Positions 57,171-64,000 of a stretch of DNA of 64,000 bases are shown one piece after another (the first letter of the stretch is position 1; each line of letters opens with the position of its first letter). A program made the position numbers and the translations under genes. The notes beneath the pieces are model-generated. The model did not search any database. It saw only the letters and a list, made by a program, of their open reading frames with translations, and was not told the DNA's origin. This stretch comes from an uncultured Algibacter sp. (lineage in GTDB: Bacteria > Bacteroidota > Bacteroidia > Flavobacteriales > Flavobacteriaceae): the NCBI RefSeq assembly GCF_947495925.1, contig NZ_CANMAU010000004.1:1-64000 (forward strand), read 5' to 3'.

Positions 57171-57950
57171 TTAATACTTTTCGGGGACAAACGTTTGGTA
57201 ATTCATAGGTGGGCGCACATAACCCTCGTAGTCTGGTAGTTCAGGAAGTTTAATCGGTTTAATGTTCATTCTTTCATAAGGAATTTGACTTAATACATGA
57301 CTAATGCAATTTAGTCGAGCCTTTTTTTTATTATCTGAGTTAACAACGTACCATGGGACTTGCTTGGTATCGGTATGTGCAAACATATTGTCTTTCGCTT
57401 TTGAATATTCTAACCACCTAGATCTTGATTCTAAATCCATAGGGCTAAATTTCCATCGCTTTAATGGGTTGGAAATGCGGTTTTTAAAACGACGTTCTTG
57501 TTCCTCATCACTAACAGAAAACCAATATTTTAGAACAATAATACCGGAGCGCACGAGCATACGTTCAAATTCGGGACAGGATCTCAGGAATTCTCTATAT
57601 TCGTCATCAGTACAGAAACCCATGACCTTCTCAACTCCAGCACGATTATACCAACTTCTATCGAACAATACAATTTCACCAGCAGCAGGTAAATGATAGG
57701 CATAGCGCTGAAAATACCATTGTGTTTTTTCTTTTTCAGTAGGGACACCTAAAGCAACTACTTTACAAACACGAGGGTTTAATGGCTCGGTAAAGCGTTT
57801 GATAGTACCTCCTTTACCAGAAGCATCTCTACCCTCAAAAAGTATAACTACTTTTAAACCTTGATTTTTAACCCATTCTTGCAGATGCACCAACTCGGTA
57901 TGAAGTTTTGCTAGCTCTTCATCATAATTAAACTTATTATTTTTAGACAT
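57171..57950 (-). CDS. ppk2: Polyphosphate kinase 2
   Basis: The 259-residue protein has Walker A GRDASGKGGTI, a Walker B-like FDRSWYNRAGVEKVMGF, and a lid with conserved Arg, all typical of single-domain PPK2, which uses polyphosphate to phosphorylate nucleotides. It lies convergent to lipB. Confidence 0.94.
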   Translation of the reverse strand: MSKNNKFNYDEELAKLHTELVHLQEWVKNQGLKVVILFEGRDASGKGGTIKRFTEPLNPRVCKVVALGVPTEKEKTQWYFQRYAYHLPAAGEIVLFDRSWYNRAGVEKVMGFCTDDEYREFLRSCPEFERMLVRSGIIVLKYWFSVSDEEQERRFKNRISNPLKRWKFSPMDLESRSRWLEYSKAKDNMFAHTDTKQVPWYVVNSDNKKKARLNCISHVLSQIPYERMNIKPIKLPELPDYEGYVRPPMNYQTFVPEKY

Positions 57951-58044
57951 GTGTTTCTTTTTTAAAGAAACTACAATTTAAAAAAAATGGATGAATTTTA
58001 CCTTGTCGAAAAGCCTTAAAAAGTTAAAGAATTGTAATAAAAAT

Positions 58045-58701
58045 TTAGAAGTTCAAAAAAGTAACCATATTAATTTGATCGCGGTTACCGTTGTTTAAAA
58101 ATTGATTCATGTAACCCAGTTCAAAACGAATGCTGTTGTTTAATTTGTATCCAAAACCACCATACAGTCTATTTCTATCAAAAACGTCTTTTTTTGTGTT
58201 TAAAAATATCTCATTGTACATAGAGAAGTATAGAGTTTTATCAATCAATTCTTTTTTATTTAATGGAACGTTTAATCCTAGGAAATAGCGCAGTCTTAAC
58301 TTGAAATCCTTTTCTATAAAACGTTGTTCAAATCTGTAGCGATGTTGAAGACTAATAATGCTTATGTTTTGTTTGGTAATAAATTGCTGGTATATTCTGT
58401 GTTCATTTACGCTTTCTTTTTTATTGGAGTTTCCAACGTAATTTTCACTTAGTATATAGCCATAGCCTAGAAGTAAATTGTTATTATTTTCGGTTAGATT
58501 ATAACCAATTCCAGTTCTTATAAGGAGCTGCTCTAAGTCTGAAATAGCATTATAACTTCGGTATTGCACCTCGTTATGCCAATTCAGTTTATGGTTAATT
58601 TGTTTATTTCCGAAATAGAGGAGCCAATTCCCTAAATCACTACTCTGTGAAAACCCAATAAAGGGTGCTAAAACAAGAACTATTATTTGAAGACGTTTCA
58701 T
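58045..58701 (-). CDS. DUF2490 barrel protein
   Basis: The 218-residue protein has a signal peptide (ending GFSQ) and a DUF2490-type barrel: GNWLLYFGNKQINHKLNWH, LLIRTGIGYNL, RYRFEQRF and a LELGYMNQFL-like final strand. Function unknown. A -7-like element (TATTTTTG, minus strand, 58732-58739) lies about 30 bases upstream. Confidence 0.82.
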   Translation of the reverse strand: MKRLQIIVLVLAPFIGFSQSSDLGNWLLYFGNKQINHKLNWHNEVQYRSYNAISDLEQLLIRTGIGYNLTENNNNLLLGYGYILSENYVGNSNKKESVNEHRIYQQFITKQNISIISLQHRYRFEQRFIEKDFKLRLRYFLGLNVPLNKKELIDKTLYFSMYNEIFLNTKKDVFDRNRLYGGFGYKLNNSIRFELGYMNQFLNNGNRDQINMVTFLNF

Positions 58702-58860
58702 TAAACCTGCTATTTTAATTTATGTCACCTTCAAAAATAGCGAAATTAATTTTTAATATAGGTGAGTCCTTACTGTTCCAATGATTGTCGTGGTAGTATA
58801 GGTATAGACCAAGACTTAGAATTTTAAGTTCATTTATGCCGGTTTTTACCTTTGTTAAAA

Positions 58861-60066
58861 TTAAAATATGGTGTACCCAAAAATTAAGGCAATAGTATTT
58901 AAATCTGAATCCCTATGGTGATGATTTCTAAAAATGTCTCGAGGAGTATGATATCTAAGTTCTAAATGATATTTTTTGTAATTATAGCCAGCACCAAGGG
59001 CTAATCCAGAAATATTGGATATGTCGTCGATGACTCTTCCATAAGAGTATTGAATAGTTGAGCTATTGCTTAAGTCCGTAACAAAGGAAGCATTAATAAA
59101 AAGTTTTGATTTTTGATTAAGAAAAAAATAGTGTCTTAATCCTATAGCTAATTCAATTGATTTATAATCTAGTTTAGCACTACGAGTCCCAATTCCTAAT
59201 TCTTTTTCTGATTTGAAGCTAAAATAATAGGGTTCAGCTATAATTCCCCATTTGTTTTTGTTGAATGGAAGAATAAATTCACCTTCGAAACCAATTCTAA
59301 AACCTAGCTCATTTCCAAAATCAACATCTAGTCCATGTGAGTTAAAATAATATGTTTTTAAAGAATTACTATTTACGCCTAGTCTGAGTTTTAAATTGAA
59401 CAAATTCTTTTTAGTAGTTTCAACAAGGTTCTTATACTCAGGGTTCATACACTTATTGTATTCCATAAATATTTTTGTCAAATCTTTTTTTGTGTATTCT
59501 GCTCTTTCAATTTTCGATTGTGTTATGTCATTACATTTTAGATGGTTTAAAATTTGTTGCTTGTATCTAATGTTATATCGTAACTCTTTCTGGTTGCTTA
59601 AATAGTTTTTATAAACTAAAGGTTCTATTTCAGAAGTGTTTAGACTATAAAAATATCTTGAAATTAACCCATCACTATAACCATATAAATTCGCTTTTCC
59701 CTCTACGAGTATTTTTAATAAAAGCTCCTCTTCTTTAAAATTTGGCTCTCTTTTATAATCTAATTTGTCAATCTGTTCGCTAGAACGGTCAATGCCTACA
59801 TTTGCTTTAATGTATTTTGAAAAGTTATAGATACCAAATTCTTTAGTTGACTTAATGTTTTGAGTTTTTTGCTCAGAATCCTGAGTGAGTTTGTATTTAA
59901 ACTCTATAGGATTAATTTCCCAATCTACATTTTTAATTAGGCATTCAATTCTTTGGCCATTATTATTAATAAAATAACCTTTTTCAAATGTAATTTGTGC
60001 ATTGGATATTAAATTAAAAAAAATTACAAGAATAATAGTTAAATACTTTTGAATGGGATATGTCAT
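58861..60066 (-). CDS. Outer-membrane barrel protein with a mixed N-terminal domain
   Basis: The 401-residue protein has a signal peptide (ending SNAQ), about 200 residues of alpha/beta character (FEKGYFINNNGQRIECLIKN) and a C-terminal barrel (about residues 230-401) ending LIFGYTIF. I know similar proteins in Flavobacteriia but cannot name a family. Function unknown. Confidence 0.7.
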   Translation of the reverse strand: MTYPIQKYLTIILVIFFNLISNAQITFEKGYFINNNGQRIECLIKNVDWEINPIEFKYKLTQDSEQKTQNIKSTKEFGIYNFSKYIKANVGIDRSSEQIDKLDYKREPNFKEEELLLKILVEGKANLYGYSDGLISRYFYSLNTSEIEPLVYKNYLSNQKELRYNIRYKQQILNHLKCNDITQSKIERAEYTKKDLTKIFMEYNKCMNPEYKNLVETTKKNLFNLKLRLGVNSNSLKTYYFNSHGLDVDFGNELGFRIGFEGEFILPFNKNKWGIIAEPYYFSFKSEKELGIGTRSAKLDYKSIELAIGLRHYFFLNQKSKLFINASFVTDLSNSSTIQYSYGRVIDDISNISGLALGAGYNYKKYHLELRYHTPRDIFRNHHHRDSDLNTIALIFGYTIF

Positions 60067-60369
60067 AAATTCTCGGTTTTAGGTGTAGTAAGATAATACT
60101 TCTAATATTAGGCTTTTTTTTTGAAATTTTTAATGTGTTTGGTGCTTTTTTGTACCTAACTAATAATTGAATTCTATTTTTTCTTTATTCGAAATATAAT
60201 TGTTTGATTTACAGCGTGTTATTTTTTTTATTTATGCAAAATGTGTTTTTATGTTTTCTAGACTAGACTATAAAAAAACTCAATTAAAACTTGACTTTTT
60301 ATATTTAAAAGAATCGTAAACTATTAAAAAGCTTATTTTTAGGGTTTAAACTAAAAATGATATAATGCT
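60067..60369. other. 303-bp intergenic region upstream of the GH16 gene
   Basis: Strongly AT-rich. I see no strong -7/-33 pair, hairpin or ORF. Control signals for the GH16 gene must lie here but are not evident. Confidence 0.4.
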
Positions 60370-61602
60370 ATGAAAAGAATATTTACACTATTATTTAGCC
60401 TTCTTACTTGTCTAGGTTTTTCTCAAGATTGGACGGGTATTAATATTCCTGCTGATCCTGGAACAGGAAAGGAGTGGGTTTTACAAGAAAACGTTTCAGA
60501 TGATTTTAATTATTCGGCCCCCGCGGGAAATAAGGGGAGTACATTTTTAAGTAAATGGGATGATTTTTATCATAATTCTTGGCAGGGACCGGGGTTGACA
60601 ACTTGGGCAAGGAACCATTCTTTAGTAGATGAAGGCGAATTGCAACTAATTGCTTCTAGATTTCAAACAAATAGGGTAAATGCTGGTGCCGTGCATTCTA
60701 ACAATACCATTGTGTACCCAGTTTACATTGAAATTAGAGCAAAGATTATGAACTCAGTTTTAGCCAATGGAGGTTGGCTATTAAGTCCTGATGATACTCA
60801 GGAGATTGATTTTATGGAAGGGTATGGAGCAAGTACATGTGGTAATTGCGGTTCAAGCAATAGTAATCAAGTATGGTATGCTCAAAGAATGCATCAAAGT
60901 CATCATGTATTTATAAGAAGGCCTTTTCAAGATTGGCAGCCAAGTGAGTTTGGTAGTACAGGAAGTAATCCGTCAGAATTTCCTACATGGATAACAAGAA
61001 ATGATGGTGCTGGTAATATTAACTGGAGGGATGATTATCATCGATATGGGGTGTATTGGGAAGATCCTACACATCTGTATTATTATATTGATGGGGTATT
61101 AGTTACTCAACGAGAAGGTATGGAACAAATTGATCCATTGTTTTTTACAAACTCTGTAAATCAAGGAGATACAAATAATGATACCAGAACTGGTTTGAAT
61201 AAAGCAATGGATATTCTTTTTACAGTTGAGGATCAAGATTGGAGATCTAATAACAGTGTTACTCCAACAGATGCTGAATTGGCTAATACGGATAATCATA
61301 CATTACGTATAGATTGGATAAGAGCGTACAAACCTGAAAATACTGCGTCAGTGGATGAATGGTTCACAAATAACCTTAAAGTGTCTCCTAATCCGTTTGA
61401 AAGTAAAGTTGATATTCAATCTGGTGTTTTGTTGAATCAAATTCAATTATATAGTATTGATGGAACAGAAGTGTTTTCTCAAAAAAACATCAATGCGTTA
61501 AACAATACTATCGTATTGGATAAACTATCATCAGGTTTATATATTTTGAAAGTTGAAAATAACAGTGGGAGTTGGGCATATAAGAAAATTATAAAGAAAT
61601 AA
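60370..61602 (+). CDS. GH16 endo-galactanase (agarase/porphyranase-like) with T9SS tail
   Basis: The 410-residue protein has a signal peptide (ending GFSQ), a GH16 domain (about residues 35-335) with the catalytic ExDxxE: E145, D147, E150 in QEIDFMEGYG, and a C-terminal sorting domain (VSPNPFESKV, SGLYILKV, KKIIKK). The overall GH16 sequence and SPDDTQEID region suit a beta-agarase or porphyranase, but the exact substrate is not proven. It should be secreted by T9SS. No SusC/SusD or other glycoside hydrolase is nearby. Confidence 0.87.
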   Translation: MKRIFTLLFSLLTCLGFSQDWTGINIPADPGTGKEWVLQENVSDDFNYSAPAGNKGSTFLSKWDDFYHNSWQGPGLTTWARNHSLVDEGELQLIASRFQTNRVNAGAVHSNNTIVYPVYIEIRAKIMNSVLANGGWLLSPDDTQEIDFMEGYGASTCGNCGSSNSNQVWYAQRMHQSHHVFIRRPFQDWQPSEFGSTGSNPSEFPTWITRNDGAGNINWRDDYHRYGVYWEDPTHLYYYIDGVLVTQREGMEQIDPLFFTNSVNQGDTNNDTRTGLNKAMDILFTVEDQDWRSNNSVTPTDAELANTDNHTLRIDWIRAYKPENTASVDEWFTNNLKVSPNPFESKVDIQSGVLLNQIQLYSIDGTEVFSQKNINALNNTIVLDKLSSGLYILKVENNSGSWAYKKIIKK

Positions 61603-61622
61603 TTTTTTATTAGAAAAAATAG

Positions 61623-61660
61623 AAAAAGGTAAGCATACTTATAATGCTTACCTTTTTTTT
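61623..61660 (+). terminator. Rho-independent terminator after the GH16 gene
   Basis: A 14-bp perfect stem (61623-61636 with 61644-61657) with a 7-nt loop runs into T. It ends the GH16 transcript. Confidence 0.9.
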
Positions 61661-61734
61661 GTAATACTCCGCACCAAATATCATTATAAGCGATTTACTA
61701 GAGAATCATTTTTTACTGTTTTGAACAGGTCAAT

Positions 61735-62403
61735 TTATGAGTTGCTTTTGTGCGTATTATAATATTCCAAAACATGATCAGGCATTTTTATGTCTTCTGG
61801 AAGTAAATGGTCGCGTAGGGGATATTCTGAAACTTGCTTTATGGGTATAACTCCTGCCCAAATAGGTAAATGTCTATCACGTTTTTCATCAATGGCACCT
61901 TCATTTCTAATTTTTGCCGAGGCTGTTTCAATAGTCATTTCAACGACTAATGTTCTCTTGAGTTCTAAATTGGTAATAGGGCGAAGTTCTTCCCATCGTC
62001 CATTTATCATTTGGTCCACAACACACTTTAATATGGCTTCCTTTTCTTTTAGGTTTTCAACTTCTACTAATTTACCAAAAAGTGTTGCAGATCTATAATT
62101 AACCGAGTGGTGCAAACCAGAACGAGCCAAGACTAAACCATCCAAATGCATTACGGTTATGCTTACGTCTTTACATTCTAATAGGTTTAGAAGCATTCTA
62201 TTTTTTCCAGAACCGTGTAAATAAATTTTGTTGCCTATTCTACCATAAGACATAGGAAGACTTATAACTTTACCATTATAATTGTAGCCGACAAAACAGA
62301 TAAATCCAGCATCCAAAATAGCGTTTATTTTATCTACATCATAAAGTGCTCTGTTGATGCCTCTTTTAACTTCGTTTAGCTCAGATTTTTTGAATTCTTC
62401 CAT
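61735..62403 (-). CDS. Pyridoxamine 5'-phosphate oxidase-like FMN-binding protein
   Basis: The 222-residue protein has a split-barrel fold: GFICFVGYNYNGKVISLPMSYG, the KIYLHGSGKNRML loop and VTVMHLDGLVLARS. It looks like NimA-type or PNPOx-family proteins. It is divergent from a MocR regulator that probably controls it. Substrate unknown. Confidence 0.85.
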   Translation of the reverse strand: MEEFKKSELNEVKRGINRALYDVDKINAILDAGFICFVGYNYNGKVISLPMSYGRIGNKIYLHGSGKNRMLLNLLECKDVSITVMHLDGLVLARSGLHHSVNYRSATLFGKLVEVENLKEKEAILKCVVDQMINGRWEELRPITNLELKRTLVVEMTIETASAKIRNEGAIDEKRDRHLPIWAGVIPIKQVSEYPLRDHLLPEDIKMPDHVLEYYNTHKSNS

Positions 62404-62437
62404 GGTTTTATTATTTAATAGATCAAAATTACTACTT

Positions 62438-62484
62438 TAGTGGATGCTTCAATTCGTCCAGAAAACATTTTTAAAATAGTCCAG
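62438..62484. promoter_or_regulatory. Candidate MocR operator
   Basis: Between the divergent genes three half-sites recur: tagtgga (62438-62444), cgtccag (62455-62461) and agtccag (62478-62484). The first pairs inverted with the second, and the second and third form a direct repeat about 23 bp apart, a layout known for MocR/PdxR-type sites. Confidence 0.45.
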
Positions 62485-62486
62485 TT

Positions 62487-63974
62487 GTGATTCCGTATAA
62501 AACCATTTTTTCTGTAAATAGAGCTAGCAAGCAGCCTATTTATATTCAATTAACCAATCAATTTATTAAGCTTATAAAACATGGAAAACTCTCTCCAGGG
62601 AACAAATTACCGGGAAGCAGAACTTTGTCAGAATTATTGACGTTACATAGAAAAACCATTGTAGCATGTTATGAGGAATTAATTTTACAAGGCTGGATCG
62701 TAAGTGTACCTCAAAAAGGAACTTTTGTGAATGCTGATTTACCTATTTTAAAGCAAAGAAGATTAGGTAATCCAAAAAAACAATGTGATAATAAAGTCTC
62801 TGGGTTTGAATTTAAAAGAAATCCTATTCTCGATAGAAGTTTTCCTCAAAAGTTTGATGAAGATAGTATGTATGTAAATGATGGTATTTCCGATAGTAGA
62901 CTTACTCCCGTTAATGAAATTGCTTTGATTTATAGGGGTTTGGCTGTAAAGAAAAGTACAGTTAATGAATTATGGTATGGGACCACTTACGGGAATATTT
63001 TACTTAGGAAGAATTTGGTAAGCTATTTAAACGAAACCCGTGGGCTAAATATAGGTGTCGATAATATTATGATTACCAGAGGCAGTCAAATGGGTATGTT
63101 TTTGGCATCACAATTATTGTTTGCAGATAATGGTTACGTTATTATTGGTGAAACTAATTATAGTTCTTCAGACACGACCTTCGAATTTTCTGGAGCAAAG
63201 GTCTTACGAGTTAAAGTGGATAGCCAAGGTTTAGTAGCCAAGGAAGTAAAAATGCTTTGTGAAAAATATAAGGTGAAAGCTGTATATACAACGTCCCATC
63301 ATCATCATCCAACAACCGTAACTTTATCAGCAGAACGTAGAATTGAGCTTTTAAATTTGGCAAAGATTTACCATTTCGCAATTCTTGAAGATGATTACGA
63401 TTATGATTTTCATTATAACCATGCGCCTATTTTACCATTGGCAAGCCATGACCAAAATGGAAATGTTGTTTATGTGGGTTCTATTTGTAAAACGGTTGCT
63501 CCAGTTTACAGGGTTGGATATTTAATAGCTTCGAAAGATTTTGTTGATGAGTGCGCCAGATTAAGGCGGTTTATTGATCGACAGGGAGATGCTTTGTTGG
63601 AAATGACATTTGCTAAGTTTATTAAGCAAGGGAGTCTAGATAGGCATATTAAAAAAGTGCTAAAGATTTATAAATCTAGGCGTGATTTATTTTGCAGTTT
63701 ATTGAAATCTGAGTTGAGTGAATATTTGTCTTTTGAAATCCCAAAGGGAGGCATGGCAATTTGGGTAATATTGAATAAAAAATATAATTGGAACCTAGTA
63801 ACTACTGAAGCTTTAGAGGAAAAATTAATCATTCTTGAATGGAAACGTTATGATTGTGCCAATTTAAATCACAACGGAATTAGAATGGGCTTTGCCGCTT
63901 ATACTGAAGATGAGATTTATGAGTTTATAAGGCGGTTTAAAAGCACTATGAGACGCATTGATGAGAATATTTAG
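62487..63974 (+). CDS. MocR-family (GntR-wHTH plus aminotransferase) regulator
   Basis: The 495-residue protein has an N-terminal GntR winged helix (PIYIQLTNQFIKLIKHG, LHRKTIVACYEEL, QGWIVSVPQKGTF) and a C-terminal class I aminotransferase fold with the PLP lysine in SICKTVAPVYRVGY. Such regulators sense PLP or amino compounds. It starts with GTG at 62487. It is divergent from the PNPOx-like gene. Confidence 0.92.
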   Translation: MIPYKTIFSVNRASKQPIYIQLTNQFIKLIKHGKLSPGNKLPGSRTLSELLTLHRKTIVACYEELILQGWIVSVPQKGTFVNADLPILKQRRLGNPKKQCDNKVSGFEFKRNPILDRSFPQKFDEDSMYVNDGISDSRLTPVNEIALIYRGLAVKKSTVNELWYGTTYGNILLRKNLVSYLNETRGLNIGVDNIMITRGSQMGMFLASQLLFADNGYVIIGETNYSSSDTTFEFSGAKVLRVKVDSQGLVAKEVKMLCEKYKVKAVYTTSHHHHPTTVTLSAERRIELLNLAKIYHFAILEDDYDYDFHYNHAPILPLASHDQNGNVVYVGSICKTVAPVYRVGYLIASKDFVDECARLRRFIDRQGDALLEMTFAKFIKQGSLDRHIKKVLKIYKSRRDLFCSLLKSELSEYLSFEIPKGGMAIWVILNKKYNWNLVTTEALEEKLIILEWKRYDCANLNHNGIRMGFAAYTEDEIYEFIRRFKSTMRRIDENI

Positions 63975-64000
63975 GTCTAGTTTATTTCACTCCCTAAATA

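Noticed and set aside
1-64000. tRNA or rRNA genes
   Set aside because: No cloverleaf, CCA-ending or ribosomal RNA sequence was recognised by eye on either strand.
1-64000. CRISPR array or insertion sequence
   Set aside because: No regularly spaced repeats and no transposase or terminal inverted repeat pair were seen; the only decayed gene is the MG2-type remnant.

Overview
The window is a low-GC chromosomal segment from a marine member of the Flavobacteriaceae (Bacteroidetes), read from the sequence rather than from any search. Supporting signs are C-terminal T9SS sorting tails, abundant lipoprotein and outer-membrane beta-barrel genes, TAnnTTTG-type -7 promoter elements, a MoxR/Bat operon, GSCFA and DUF1573-type proteins, an arylsulfatase, a GH16 galactanase, and a 2-keto-3-deoxygluconate (KDG) catabolic pair under a LacI-type regulator. 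These fit a marine polysaccharide degrader. I see no rRNA, tRNA, CRISPR array, prophage or intact insertion sequence.

Layout. 1-4.8 kb: the tail of a T9SS-secreted protein, two outer-membrane proteins and an eight-haem cytochrome with TPRs. 4.8-12.3 kb (minus): a MoxR/DUF58/DUF4381/BatA/BatB-BatC/BatD operon with a HAD phosphatase-like lipoprotein just upstream. 12.4-13.9 kb: an arylsulfatase closed by its own terminator. 14-21.3 kb (minus): a tight eight-gene envelope cluster (DegP-like protease, three barrel-type proteins, SYLF lipid-binding protein, lipoprotein, AI-2E-type permease, transporter-like barrel) that appears to start at one promoter. 21.4-24.4 kb: lacI-type regulator divergent from kdgK-kdgA with two palindromic operators. 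24.5-36.6 kb: FKBP isomerase, era, der, a TPM/LemA group, a MerR regulator, an M23 peptidase, alaS and a GSCFA protein. 37-47 kb: DUF4230, rhodanese, enoyl-CoA hydratase, aromatic amino acid hydroxylase, bestrophin, and an operon of a small HExxH protein, an ACC-deaminase-like enzyme, a LysM glucosaminidase and hemL. 47-52 kb: an accessory-looking stretch with an orphan barrel, a frameshifted regulator/TPR-like gene, yiaA-like and a decayed MG2-type pseudogene. 52-58 kb: lysS, DUF1573, a membrane-tethered LuxR regulator, YqaE/Pmp3 small protein, lipB and ppk2. 58-64 kb: barrel proteins, a T9SS-exported GH16 enzyme, and a divergent PNPOx-like/MocR pair.

How it fits together. The GH16 enzyme and sulfatase would act outside the cytoplasm on sulfated algal galactans. 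The kdgK-kdgA pair would convert KDG, the usual product of alginate or pectin uronate breakdown, to pyruvate and glyceraldehyde-3-phosphate. Most of the rest is housekeeping or envelope maintenance.

The most interesting points are the eight-gene envelope cluster, two genes whose reading frames are not straightforward (a BamA-like barrel with no canonical start codon, and a gene split at an A8 tract), the twin-operator LacI control, the long inverted repeat between kdgK and kdgA, and three small genes that simple ORF calling misses or undervalues (DUF5522, YqaE/Pmp3 and a HExxH protein).
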